Below, piece after piece: positions 1-7,794 of a DNA stretch of 13,237 bases; position 1 is the first letter of the stretch, and every line of letters begins with the position of its first letter. Both the position numbers and the translations under genes were made by a program. Source of the stretch: Rubrobacter sp. (lineage in GTDB: Bacteria; Actinomycetota; Rubrobacteria; Rubrobacterales; Rubrobacteraceae); NCBI GenBank assembly GCA_013815485.1, contig JACDGB010000015.1:1-13237 (forward strand), in the 5' to 3' direction. Under the pieces are notes generated by a model. It made no database searches, was not told the origin of the DNA, and saw only the letters and a list, made by a program, of their open reading frames with translations.

Positions 1-179
1 GGTTCATCCTCCTCGTCAACGCCAATACCTTCCTGGATGCCATCGGCGTCTCGGGCGCGTCCGCCGCCATCGTCTACGTCGCTATCGTGGTGGCATGGAG
101 CGTCGGCCTCTTCTTCGCTATCTCCGCCATCCGGCGCGAGCGCAGGACGGTGCTGGAGCCCGAAACCTCAGAAGTTTAG
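1..179 (+). CDS. Partial membrane protein, C-terminus only (unidentified)
   Basis: The reading frame that begins at base 3 is open from the window edge to a TAG at 177-179 and gives the last 58 residues of a protein. It contains one clear hydrophobic helix (about residues 19-43 of the visible part, rich in Ala, Ile, Val and Trp). A basic cap follows (Ile-Arg-Arg-Glu-Arg-Arg) and then an acidic tail, which is the usual pattern of a last transmembrane segment with a cytoplasmic C-terminus. The GC-rich third positions match the neighbouring genes, so this frame is preferred over the overlapping forward ORF that starts at 37. I do not recognise the family from so short a piece; the C-terminus of a transporter is plausible. 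It is on the same strand as chrA but separated by about 255 bp, so it is probably a separate unit. Confidence 0.6.
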   Translation, partial: FILLVNANTFLDAIGVSGASAAIVYVAIVVAWSVGLFFAISAIRRERRTVLEPETSEV

Positions 180-434
180 AGAACAGAATTCTCGAACGCG
201 CGTCAGGCCGAGGCATTTAGACACCCCGGCCTGGTGCTTTCTCGCGGAGAAACCGCGTCGAACCGCGCAAACCGCTGCGTGTCCGTTGCATGGTGGTGGC
301 CGGCGATCCCAGTGACATAGGCGCGATGTTGGCCGCTCTTCCCACCTCTATCCGCGGAGACTTTGACGCCGTGCTCGACTGCGGTTGCGTTACCCTGTTG
401 GGTATTGGAGCCTATCGGAGGGAGAGGTGGTGGG
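180..434. other. Intergenic region between membrane protein and chrA
   Basis: No convincing gene lies in these 255 bases. Short inverted repeats are present. GAGAA/TTCTC at 179-193 overlaps the upstream stop codon. A GC-rich 7-bp pair, CAGGCCG/CGGCCTG at 204-210 and 227-233, has a 16-nt loop. TTTCTC/GAGAAA lies at 238-252 with a 3-nt loop. The second could form part of a terminator but is not followed by a T-tract. TTGACG at 363-368 is followed by TACCCT at 391-396, but the 22-nt spacing is too long for a standard promoter. A strong purine-rich ribosome site lies just before chrA. Confidence 0.4.
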
Positions 435-1754
435 ATGAACACTGAGGAGGATACTCGGACCAAGCCCGTCGGGTTCTGGGAGGCGTTCTGGTTCTGGGTG
501 AAGCTGGGGTTCATCAACTTCGGTGGTCCGGCGGGGCAAATTGCGATCATGCACCGGGAACTGGTCGAGACGAAACGCTGGGTCTCGGAGGGACAATACC
601 TGCGGACGCTGAACTTCTGCATGCTACTGCCCGGCCCCGAAGCCCAGCAGGTGGCAACCTACATCGGCTGGCGGTTGCATGGGGCTCTCGGCGGCATCGT
701 CGCTGGTTCCTTCTTCGTGATTCCTTCGATCTTCGTGCTGCTTGCGCTCTCCTGGCTCGCCGTTGCACACTCGGACGTGCCGGCGGTCACGGGTCTGCTC
801 TACGGCGTGCAGCCCGTCGTCATCGCCATAGTGGTCGAGGCGGTGATGAGGATAGGCAAACGGGCGCTGGGCCACGCCGCGCTCGTGGCCTTCGCGGTGC
901 TCGCCTTCATCGCCCTCTATTTCTTCTCCGTGCCGTTCCCGCTAGTCGTCGTCGCGGCAGCCTTCGGCGGCGTCGTCTTGCAGCGTTTCGTGCCCGAGGC
1001 GTTCCGGCAAGGCGGCCACGGTTCCGGCGAAGAAGAGTCATTCGCCGTGGACGAGGCATCCTCCAGTGTCCGGCCTTCGGCGGCGCGCAATCTGCGGCTC
1101 GTGGGGACGTTCATCGTGTTGTGGGCCGTGCCGGTGGGGGCTGTCTGGATCTGGCGCGGCGGCGACGACGTGCTCGTCAGGGAGGCACTCTTCTTTACCG
1201 GCGCGGCTTTCGTGACTTTCGGCGGGGCTTATGCGGTCCTGAGCTACATCTCCAACGTCGCGGTAAACGGCTACGGTTGGCTCTCGGCGGATCAGATGGT
1301 GCAGGGACTCGGGCTTGCGGAGTCCACCCCCGGACCCCTCATCATGGTCACCCAGTACGTTGGCTTTCTCGGAGCGTGGAACAAGGCTCCTGAAGGCTTT
1401 GATCCCCTGCTCTACGGGACGCTGGGCGCCCTTCTCACCACCTACGTCACCTTCCTGCCGTGCTTCCTGTTCATCTTCCTCCTCGCGCCGTACATAGAAC
1501 TTCTGGCGAACAACCAGAGGATTCGGGCAGCCCTGACGGGTGTGACGGCCGCGGTGGTCGGGGTGATAGCGAACCTCGCCGTCTTCTTCGCTGGCAGGGT
1601 CCTGTTCCCCGAAGATGTATCGGTAGACGGGCTCGACGTTTTCGCCCTGGTGGCCGCGATCCTCTCCTTCGCCGTGTTGCAGAGGTTCAGGGTTCCAATC
1701 TACCTCATGGTACCGGTCGGTGCGCTGGCTGGGATGGCGTGGACGCTTCTGTAG
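435..1754 (+). CDS. chrA: Chromate transporter ChrA, two-domain (CHR family)
   Basis: The product is a 439-residue polytopic membrane protein of the CHR family. Characterised members export chromate from the cytoplasm and confer chromate resistance. Both family halves are present. The N-terminal half has the FxNFGGPAGQ signature at residues 26-35, followed by a LLPGPEAQQ segment. The C-terminal half repeats it as FVTFGGAY near 259-266, followed by ESTPGPL. The halves are joined by a polar loop (about residues 196-215). The total length matches the long two-domain subfamily. I chose the ATG at 435 because the purine-rich GGAGGGAGAGG stretch at 418-428 precedes it and the protein then begins just before the conserved domain; an in-frame start at 363 would add a non-conserved tail. 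It stands alone, with a terminator-like hairpin after it. No ChrB-type regulator is in view. Substrate is inferred from family, and some homologues have untested specificity. Confidence 0.93.
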   Translation: MNTEEDTRTKPVGFWEAFWFWVKLGFINFGGPAGQIAIMHRELVETKRWVSEGQYLRTLNFCMLLPGPEAQQVATYIGWRLHGALGGIVAGSFFVIPSIFVLLALSWLAVAHSDVPAVTGLLYGVQPVVIAIVVEAVMRIGKRALGHAALVAFAVLAFIALYFFSVPFPLVVVAAAFGGVVLQRFVPEAFRQGGHGSGEEESFAVDEASSSVRPSAARNLRLVGTFIVLWAVPVGAVWIWRGGDDVLVREALFFTGAAFVTFGGAYAVLSYISNVAVNGYGWLSADQMVQGLGLAESTPGPLIMVTQYVGFLGAWNKAPEGFDPLLYGTLGALLTTYVTFLPCFLFIFLLAPYIELLANNQRIRAALTGVTAAVVGVIANLAVFFAGRVLFPEDVSVDGLDVFALVAAILSFAVLQRFRVPIYLMVPVGALAGMAWTLL

Positions 1755-1772
1755 GATAGGTCCGATGGAACG

Positions 1773-1796
1773 CCTTCCCGCCACCGGGCGGCGAGG
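1773..1796 (+). terminator. Terminator-like hairpin after chrA
   Basis: Eighteen bases after the chrA stop, 1773-1782 (CCTTCCCGCC) can pair with 1787-1796 (GGCGGCGAGG) around a 4-nt loop. The pairing includes one C/C mismatch and one T-G wobble. The stem is GC-rich but no T-tract follows, so it would be a T-poor hairpin of the kind often seen in high-GC genomes. Position supports a terminator role; no other evidence. Confidence 0.35.
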
Positions 1797-1836
1797 TTCG
1801 GTTCCTCTCCGGCGGACTCCGGAAAACCCGCGCGCG

Positions 1837-1865
1837 TTGACGACTTGCCGCCGATGTCATAAAGT
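1837..1865 (+). promoter_or_regulatory. Sigma-70-type promoter candidate for the hydrolase gene
   Basis: TTGACG at 1837-1842 and TAAAGT at 1860-1865 are separated by exactly 17 bases. This is the best -35/-10 pair I could find in the window. It lies after the chrA hairpin and upstream of the leader ORF (1905) and the hydrolase start (1970), which would give a leader of roughly 100 nt. Confidence 0.5.
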
Positions 1866-1904
1866 GTTTCGAGTAACGAAAACTCTTGTGGGGAGGAAGA
1901 ATTT

Positions 1905-1973
1905 ATGCCCGGGTCGCTTTCATGGCGTGCTTTTATCGAACTACGCCGTTTCGTGTCGGAGGTCTTGCGATGA
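1905..1973 (+). CDS. Candidate 22-codon leader ORF coupled to the hydrolase
   Basis: An ATG at 1905 sits 8 nt after a very good Shine-Dalgarno (GGAGG at 1892-1896). It opens a 22-residue peptide rich in Arg, Leu and Phe that begins MPGSLSWRAF. Its TGA stop at 1971-1973 overlaps the hydrolase ATG at 1970-1972 (ATGA arrangement), the classic geometry for translational coupling. The ribosome site is stronger than that of many genes here. I recognise no homologue. Alternatives are a chance ORF, or part of an original longer N-terminus if a further base has been lost at the junction. Confidence 0.35.
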   Translation: MPGSLSWRAFIELRRFVSEVLR

Positions 1974-3406
1974 CAAGGGAGAAGACGCTACCGCATGGAC
2001 CCTGATCGGAGCCCTGGCCGCGGGCCTGATGTTGGCGTTGGTGGTGCTGATGATCGCCGTTCAAACTCCGGCGGATGCCGGTGAGGGCGAGGACGATGGC
2101 AGCAACTCGAATTCCTGTCCCAAACAGCCGGAGAATGTGCCCCGGCTGGTTCCTGGCACCGAAGTTCAGGACGGGGACTGCCTCCAGGATCTGACGGCCG
2201 CTGGCACGCAGGAGACGGGCCACACCGACCGTAACGACTGGGACGGGCTCAACGCCGAGGGGACGAAAAACCCGAGTGGGATCCCTGGCCTCCAGGTGGA
2301 TGGCTACTTCCCTGATAGTTCCAAGACCAATACAAACAACGGCTACTGCATGACTCGCAGTTCGTGATCCGGTTCCCCAACGACTGGAACGGGAAGGTGG
2401 TCATCACCGGCGCCCCCGGCGTGCGCGAGCAATACGCCAACGACTTCATCATAAGCGACTACGTGCTGGATAAGGGCTACGCCTTCGCCTCCACGGATAA
2501 AGGCAACACCGGCGTGAATTTCTTCGACGATGGCTCCGCGCCTGGCGGCTCCGTGATGGAGTGGCACCGCCGCGTCGAGCAACTCACGCGGGTCACAAAC
2601 AGGCCAGCGAAAAATACTACGGCGAGGCTCCGAGGAGGACATATATCACCGGCATCTCCAACGGCGGCTATCTGACGCGCTACGCCCTGGAGAACACCCC
2701 GCAACTCTACGACGGCGGGGTTGATTGGGAGGGCACGCTCTTCCGGGCTCAGGGTCCGAACCTGCTCACGTTCCTCCCTCCGATGCTCAGGAACTACCCC
2801 GAGTACGAGGCGACCGGCGACCAGGAGGCGTATCGCAACATAATCCAGGCTGGCTTCAAGCCGACGTCGGAGTTCCTGTGGGACGAGCACTATACGATTT
2901 ACTGGGACCTCACCCAGCGCATCTACCGCGAAGAGTTCGACCCGAACTACGACGGCGCGCTCAAGGCGGGTATCCCATTCTGCCAGTCGGGCACGCCGAA
3001 CTGCGACGCCAATTATCGATACTCCGAGCGGCCACAGTCGGTCAAGGACGTGGTGAGGAAAGTCTCCCTGACCGGCGACATTGGCAAGCCGCTCTTGACC
3101 TTGCACGGCAACCTGGACACGCTGTTGCCCATAGAACAAGACTCCGACGTGTACACGCGGCTCGTGCGGCAGGCGGGGAATGGGAACATGCATCGCTACT
3201 ACGTGATCGGGAAGGGCAACCACGTTGACTCCTTCTACGATGACAACAAGAGCAGGCTGCGCCCGATGCTGCCCTGTCACCGGGATGCTTTCGAGGCGCT
3301 GGAAGCCTCCGTGCAGCGGGGCGTCCGTCCGCCGGACAGCGGGTTCGTCCCGAAGCCGAAAAACGGAGACGTGGTCAACAACTGCTCCATCGAGAGTGCG
3401 AGGTAG
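1970..3406 (+). pseudogene. Frameshifted secreted alpha/beta hydrolase, 3-hydroxybutyrate-oligomer hydrolase/tannase-like
   Basis: Three reading frames join into one protein. The first starts at the ATG at 1970 (GGAGG at 1958-1962). It shifts at the CCC run 2000-2002, at 2347-2348, and at the GGG run 2590-2592. Every break is repaired by adding one base, and the repaired gene is exactly 480 codons including the TAG at 3404-3406. The repaired product begins MTREKTLPHG, then a hydrophobic signal or anchor helix (about residues 12-32) and an acidic linker. An alpha/beta hydrolase domain follows, with nucleophile Ser in GISNGG (repaired residue 231), Asp in HGNLD (384) and His in GKGNH (419). Several Cys residues suit an exported, disulfide-bonded protein. 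The family assignment to 3-hydroxybutyrate-oligomer hydrolases or tannase/feruloyl-type esterases rests on overall resemblance and on the 3-hydroxybutyrate genes downstream. The intact triad suggests either recent decay or errors in the assembled sequence. Confidence 0.75.
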
Positions 3407-3467
3407 TCGGGGTTGCGCGAGTGAGCCGCGTTTGACAATATTCCGTCTGTTCTGGGGAAAGGGATAG

Positions 3468-3494
3468 TGCCCGGTCTCTAAATGGGACCGGGCA
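3468..3494 (+). promoter_or_regulatory. Perfect 9-bp hairpin just upstream of the first MHS transporter
   Basis: TGCCCGGTC at 3468-3476 pairs perfectly with GACCGGGCA at 3486-3494 around a 9-nt loop. It ends 6 nt before the GGAGGAG ribosome site at 3501-3507. With no T-tract and this position, it could be an operator, an RNA element controlling translation, or a T-poor terminator for the broken hydrolase gene 62 nt upstream. The sequence does not decide among these. Confidence 0.4.
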
Positions 3495-3510
3495 TGGAGA
3501 GGAGGAGATT

Positions 3511-4869
3511 TTGGAGAGTGTGGGCGGAGAGGGCAGGGGAGATACGTCTTCCATTCGTCAGGTGATCCTGGCGAGCTTCATCGGGACCACCATTGAGTGG
3601 TACGACTTCTTCCTCTATGGCACGGCGGCGGCGCTGGTCTTCGGCCAGCTCTTCTTCCCTGGGAGCGAGCCGCTCGTCGGGACGCTGCTCGCTTTCGGGA
3701 CCTACGGGGTCGGGTTCGCGGCGCGGCCCGTCGGGGGCATAATCTTCGGGCACTTCGGGGATAGGATCGGGCGCAAGAACATGCTCGTCCTCTCGCTCCT
3801 GATCATGGGCGTGGCGACGTTCTTCATCGGTCTGTTGCCGACGTACCAGAGCGTCGGCATCCTGGCTCCCATCTTGCTCGTCGTTTTGCGCCTCTTTCAG
3901 GGCTTCGGCGTCGGGGGAGAGTGGGGCGGCGCGGTCCTGATGGCGGTCGAGTATTCGCCTCCGGGCCGACGCGGCTTCTTCGGGAGCTGGCCGCAGATGG
4001 GGGTTCCGGCGGGGCTCCTGCTCTCGACGGTGGTGTTCGCAATCTTCAGCAGGGGCCTCTCGGAGGAGGCTTTCCTGTCCTGGGGCTGGAGGGCTCCGTT
4101 CCTGGTGAGCATCTTGCTGGTCGGCGTGGGGCTGTTTATCCGGTTGAGGCTGCTGGAGACCCCGGCCTTCCTGCAGGTGCAGGAGTCGCGGACAGAGGCC
4201 CGGATGCCAATCATAGACGTGCTCCGCACCTACCCAAAGAACGTCCTCCTGGCGATGGGGATGCGGATCGCCGAGAACGGGACCTTCTACATCATCACCG
4301 CCTTCGTGCTCACCTACATCACCGAGCAGGTGGGGCTTGAGTCGAGCGTGGGCCTTACCGGCGTTATAATCGCCTCCGCCATCGGCCTGGCGGCGATACC
4401 GTTCTGGGGCTCGCTCTCGGATCGTATCGGCCGGCGTCCAGTGTACCTGTTCGGCGCCGTGTTCTCGCTGGTCTTCGCCTTCCCGTTCTTCTGGCTGTTG
4501 GACACGGGCGTCGCGCCTCTGGTCTGGATCGCCATCATCCTCGGGGTGAACCTCGGACACGACGCGATGTACGGCCCGCAAGCGTCGTACTTCTGCGAGC
4601 TGTTCGGGACGCGCGTGCGCTACTCCGGGGCTTCTTTGGGCTACCAGCTCGCCTCGGTGCTCGCGGGCGGTTTCTCCCCGCTCATCGCCGTCGCGCTGCT
4701 CACCGCCTACGGCTCGTACATCCCGATAGCCATCTACATGTCCTTCATGGCGCTCATCACCGTGATCGCGGTCATCCTGGCCCCCGAGACGTACCAGGAC
4801 GATATCTCCGAGACTCAGGACGCCGAACGCCAGCTTATCGCCGAACGTACCGGAGAGCGTCCGGCGTAG
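3511..4869 (+). CDS. MFS transporter, metabolite:H+ symporter (MHS) type, copy 1
   Basis: The product is a 452-residue, 12-helix Major Facilitator protein of the MHS (ProP/ShiA/KgtP-like) subfamily, which imports organic acids or osmolytes with protons. Visible signatures are IEWYDFF at the start of helix 1 (residues 28-34), the loop 2-3 motif GDRIGRK (83-89), VGGEWGGA in helix 4 (134-141) and a second-half SDRIGRR loop. The start is TTG at 3511, supported by GGAGGAG at 3501-3507 and by the matching TTG start of the paralogue at 7795. It lies 58 bp before the 3-hydroxybutyrate dehydrogenase gene, so 3-hydroxybutyrate, acetoacetate or a similar short-chain acid is the likely substrate. That is inference from context; the motifs do not define substrate. 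It is 63/90 identical to the second copy over the first 90 residues. Confidence 0.9.
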   Translation: MESVGGEGRGDTSSIRQVILASFIGTTIEWYDFFLYGTAAALVFGQLFFPGSEPLVGTLLAFGTYGVGFAARPVGGIIFGHFGDRIGRKNMLVLSLLIMGVATFFIGLLPTYQSVGILAPILLVVLRLFQGFGVGGEWGGAVLMAVEYSPPGRRGFFGSWPQMGVPAGLLLSTVVFAIFSRGLSEEAFLSWGWRAPFLVSILLVGVGLFIRLRLLETPAFLQVQESRTEARMPIIDVLRTYPKNVLLAMGMRIAENGTFYIITAFVLTYITEQVGLESSVGLTGVIIASAIGLAAIPFWGSLSDRIGRRPVYLFGAVFSLVFAFPFFWLLDTGVAPLVWIAIILGVNLGHDAMYGPQASYFCELFGTRVRYSGASLGYQLASVLAGGFSPLIAVALLTAYGSYIPIAIYMSFMALITVIAVILAPETYQDDISETQDAERQLIAERTGERPA

Positions 4870-4927
4870 CCTTCCGTCTGGCGGGTAGAAAGGAGCCCGT
4901 AACGGGAACCCAGGATCGGGGGCAGAC

Positions 4928-5710
4928 GTGACCGAGGCTTCTACCATGCCGGGAACGCCGGTGAACGTGGATCTGAGCGGGAAGAACGCCCTGGTTACCG
5001 GAGCCGCCAGCGGCATCGGACGCGCATGCGCCGAGAGGTTGGCGCACGCCGGCGCATCGGTCACGTTGCTCGACCTCGACGGCGACGCCGTGAGGAAAGT
5101 GGCCGAAGGGATCGGAGGCGAAGCCGTGCAGGTTGATCTCTCGGACCATGCTGCGCTCGACGCCCTGGATCTCGCAGCGGATATCGTGGTGAACAACGCC
5201 GGGTTGCAGCACGTCGCGCCGGTGGAGGAGTTCCCGCCGGAGCGGTTCTCACTTATACTGCGGGTGATGCTGGAGGCGCCGTTTCGGATTGCGCGTCAGG
5301 TCCTTCCGGGGATGTATGAAAAGGGTTGGGGGCGGATCGTCAACATCTCTTCCATTCATGGCATGGTCGCTTCGCCTTACAAGTCTGCTTATATCTCAGC
5401 CAAGCACGGGCTCGAAGGGTTATCGAAGGTGATCGCGCTGGAAGGCGGGCCGAGAGGAGTCACCTCCAACTGCATTTGTCCGGCCTACGTGCGGACTCCC
5501 CTGGTGGAGGGTCAGATCTCGGATCAAGCCATGACGCACGGTATCTCAGAGGACGAGGTGATCGAGAAGATAATGCTCACCGAGCCAGCGATAAAACGCC
5601 TGATCGAACCCGAAGAAGTGGCCGAGATGGCGGCGTTCCTATGCTCTCCCGCCACCTCGTTCGTCAACGGAACGTCCCTGACTATGGATGGCGGGGCAAC
5701 AGCCCACTAG
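4928..5710 (+). CDS. bdhA: D-3-hydroxybutyrate dehydrogenase (SDR family)
   Basis: The product is a 260-residue cytoplasmic short-chain dehydrogenase that oxidises (R)-3-hydroxybutyrate to acetoacetate with NAD+. The cofactor motif TGAASGIG is at residues 24-31 and NNAG at 89-92; the catalytic Ser142, Tyr155 and Lys159 are present. Residues corresponding to the substrate-carboxylate contacts of characterised D-3-hydroxybutyrate dehydrogenases are also present: Gln94 (GLQH), His144 (SIHG), Lys152 (PYKSAY) and Gln196 (VEGQI). This makes the assignment stronger than for a generic SDR. The helix Asn often counted as a fourth catalytic residue is Met114 here (LRVMLEAPF). The GTG at 4928 has only a weak G-rich site; the in-frame ATG at 4946, preceded by GAGG, would remove six residues and is a real alternative. 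The gene is 18 bp upstream of aacS, which uses its product. Confidence 0.93.
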   Translation: MTEASTMPGTPVNVDLSGKNALVTGAASGIGRACAERLAHAGASVTLLDLDGDAVRKVAEGIGGEAVQVDLSDHAALDALDLAADIVVNNAGLQHVAPVEEFPPERFSLILRVMLEAPFRIARQVLPGMYEKGWGRIVNISSIHGMVASPYKSAYISAKHGLEGLSKVIALEGGPRGVTSNCICPAYVRTPLVEGQISDQAMTHGISEDEVIEKIMLTEPAIKRLIEPEEVAEMAAFLCSPATSFVNGTSLTMDGGATAH

Positions 5711-5728
5711 CGGGAAAGGGATAATCAT

Positions 5729-7708
5729 ATGACCGAATCGGTCGAGGGAACGCTCCTCTGGGAACCCTCCGAGGAGTCGAAGAAGAACAGCAATATCTCT
5801 CGCTACACGCGGTGGCTGGAGAGCGAAAAGAACCTGTCGTTCGGTTCGTACAACGAGTTGTGGGAGTGGTCCGTCAACGATCTGGAAGGGTTCTGGGCAT
5901 CGGTCTGGGAATATTGCGGGGTCGTATCCTCGAAGCCTTATGATGAAGTGCTGGCGAAGCGCGATATGCCCGGAGCCGAATGGTTCCCCGGCGCGGAACT
6001 CAACTACGCGGAGCACATATTTTTGCGGGCGCGGGCGGAGGAGTCGGCGATCATCCACGGGTCGGAGATCCGGCCTCTCTCCGAGATGAGTTGGGATGAA
6101 CTGCGTGAGCGGGTCGCGGCGTTTGCGGCGGGTCTGCGGTCGCTCGGGGTGGGGCGCGGCGACCGGGTGGTGGCGTACCTGCCGAACGTGCCGGAGGCCG
6201 TGGTGGCCTTCCTGGCGACGGCTTCCATCGGGGCCGTGTGGTCGAGTTGTTCGCCGGATTTCGGTGCGTCGAGCGTCGTGGACCGATTCCGGCAGATCGA
6301 GCCAAAGGTCCTCATCACCGTGGACGGCTACCGCTACGGCGGCAAGGACCACGACCGCATGGAGACCGTGGCGGGGTTGCAAGCGGAGATCCCCAGCCTC
6401 GAACACACCGTCGTCGTGCCGTACCTGAACGAAGCACCGGACACGAGCGGCCTGGAAAATGTTGCTCATTGGAACGAGTTGCTTGAAGATCACCGGTGCG
6501 TGGAATTGGCCTTCGAGCGGGTGCCTTTCGACCATCCGTTGTGGGTCCTGTATTCCTCGGGGACGACGGGGCTTCCGAAGGCAATCGTGCAGGGGCAGGG
6601 CGGCATCCTGCTGGAGCACCTCAAGAAGGCGGACCTTCACATAGACCTCGGTCCCGGCGACCGGTTCTTCTGGTTCACGACAACGGGCTGGATGATGTGG
6701 AACCTGCTAGTTGGCGGTCTGCTCTCCGGCGCAACCGTCCTCCTCTACGACGGCAACCCCGGTCACCCCGACATGAACGCCCTCTGGTCCTTCGCCGAAG
6801 CGTCCGGCATGACCTGCTTCGGCACCAGCGCGAGCTACATCACGTCCTGCATGAACGCCGGAATAGAGCCGGGCCGGGACCACGACCTCTCGAAGCTAAA
6901 AAGCATGGGCTCCACTGGCTCGCCGCTCCCGCCGGAGGGATTCGAGTGGGTCTACGAGCATGTGAAGAAAGACCTCTGGCTCTTCTCCACCAGCGGCGGC
7001 ACCGACCTCTGCACCGCCTTCATCGGCGGTGTTCCAGTATTGTCTGTGTGGGCTGGAGAACTCCAGGCCCGTTCGCTCGGGGCGAAGGTCGAGGCATTCG
7101 GCGAGGATGGAGCTTCCCTCGTCGGCGAGGTTGGGGAACTCGTCATCACTGAGCCAATGCCTTCGATGCCGCTTTATTTGTGGGGAGATGAGGATGGTGA
7201 AAAGTACCGCGACAGCTACTTCGACAAGTATCCTGGTGTTTGGCGGCACGGGGATTGGATCCGGATAAAACCCCACGGTGGTTGCGTCATCTACGGTCGC
7301 AGCGATTCCACCATCAACCGGGGCGGCGTCAGGATGGGGACAAGCGAGATCTACTCCGCCGTCGAAAAGGTAGAAGAAGTCGCCGACAGCCTCGTCGTGG
7401 ACATCCCGAAGCAAGATGGAAACTCCTTCATGCCTCTCTTCGTCGTCCTCGAAGAAGGCGCGGAACTGGACGATGAATTGAAGGGCCGGATCAAGAAGAG
7501 CATCAGGGAGAATGCTTCGCCGAGACATGTGCCAAATGAGATTTTGGCCGTCCCCGATATCCCGCGCACCCTCAACGGCAAGAAACTTGAGGTCCCGGTA
7601 AAGAAGATCCTGTCCGGGCAGTCCCCCGAAAAAGCCGCCAGCCGCGACTCCCTCTCCAACCCCGGATCCCTCGACCGTTTCGCCGAGCTTGCCGGGAATC
7701 TCGGGTAG
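5729..7708 (+). CDS. aacS: Acetoacetyl-CoA synthetase
   Basis: The product is a 659-residue adenylate-forming enzyme that converts acetoacetate, ATP and CoA to acetoacetyl-CoA, AMP and pyrophosphate in the cytoplasm. The N-terminal part carries the acetyl/acetoacetyl-CoA synthetase cap (FWASVWEYCGV near residues 54-64, then EWFPGAELNYAEH). The nucleotide-binding loop YSSGTTGLPK is at 275-284. The second part contains TTTGWMMWN, STGSPLPPEGFEWVY and SGGTDLCTAF, which are typical of AacS rather than Acs. The C-terminal lid has NRGGVRMGTSEIY and the adenylation lysine in NGKKLEVPVK (Lys618). The length is usual for AacS. The ATG at 5729 follows an AAAGGGAT site and the gene is probably co-transcribed with bdhA, 18 bp away. 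Together they carry 3-hydroxybutyrate to acetoacetyl-CoA. Confidence 0.96.
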   Translation: MTESVEGTLLWEPSEESKKNSNISRYTRWLESEKNLSFGSYNELWEWSVNDLEGFWASVWEYCGVVSSKPYDEVLAKRDMPGAEWFPGAELNYAEHIFLRARAEESAIIHGSEIRPLSEMSWDELRERVAAFAAGLRSLGVGRGDRVVAYLPNVPEAVVAFLATASIGAVWSSCSPDFGASSVVDRFRQIEPKVLITVDGYRYGGKDHDRMETVAGLQAEIPSLEHTVVVPYLNEAPDTSGLENVAHWNELLEDHRCVELAFERVPFDHPLWVLYSSGTTGLPKAIVQGQGGILLEHLKKADLHIDLGPGDRFFWFTTTGWMMWNLLVGGLLSGATVLLYDGNPGHPDMNALWSFAEASGMTCFGTSASYITSCMNAGIEPGRDHDLSKLKSMGSTGSPLPPEGFEWVYEHVKKDLWLFSTSGGTDLCTAFIGGVPVLSVWAGELQARSLGAKVEAFGEDGASLVGEVGELVITEPMPSMPLYLWGDEDGEKYRDSYFDKYPGVWRHGDWIRIKPHGGCVIYGRSDSTINRGGVRMGTSEIYSAVEKVEEVADSLVVDIPKQDGNSFMPLFVVLEEGAELDDELKGRIKKSIRENASPRHVPNEILAVPDIPRTLNGKKLEVPVKKILSGQSPEKAASRDSLSNPGSLDRFAELAGNLG

Positions 7709-7794
7709 GTCAGGCTGACAGCGTTTGACTTGAAGGCGCGGCCCTTCTACCCTGACCGGCGGGAATATACGATAGCGACGATGGGAGGCGGATC
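7709..7794 (+). promoter_or_regulatory. Promoter candidate and small palindrome before MHS copy 2
   Basis: TTGACT at 7725-7730 and TACCCT at 7748-7753 are separated by 17 nt. Just upstream, GTCAG-g-CTGAC (7709-7719) is a perfect 11-bp odd palindrome that could be an operator. The 86-bp gap is the widest in the aacS-to-crotonase stretch, so a second transcription start here is plausible. The -10 hexamer is weak. Confidence 0.35.

Noticed and set aside
363..434. In-frame upstream start at 363 for chrA
   Set aside because: It would add 24 residues with no family conservation, while the ATG at 435 has a strong purine-rich ribosome site.
326..445. A 39-codon frame overlapping the chrA start
   Set aside because: No credible ribosome site and no recognisable product.
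1720..1969. Long upstream part of the frame that starts inside chrA and runs into the hydrolase
   Set aside because: This stretch crosses the chrA stop, the hairpin and the promoter candidate, and its Arg/Cys-rich translation does not resemble a protein N-terminus. The ATG at 1970 with GGAGG is a better start once one base is restored at 2000-2002.
1970..2660. Programmed ribosomal frameshifting to explain the three frame changes in the hydrolase
   Set aside because: Three separate shifts would be required, with no slippery heptamer, stimulatory pseudoknot or internal ribosome site at any of them. Mutation or sequencing error is simpler.
3432..3468. Perfect TTGACA at 3432-3437 as a promoter for MHS copy 1
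   Set aside because: No -10-like hexamer lies 16-19 nt downstream; the nearest, GATAGT at 3463, is 25 nt away. It may still matter, but I cannot support a promoter.
3478..5196. A 572-residue open frame on the minus strand across the first transporter and bdhA
   Set aside because: Its product is low-complexity and rich in Arg, Glu, Asp and Pro, with no domain. The plus-strand genes have clear family motifs. Such long antisense frames are common in GC-rich coding DNA.
5639..6640. A 333-residue minus-strand frame over the start of aacS
   Set aside because: Composition is typical of an antisense shadow and it overlaps the well-supported aacS and bdhA.
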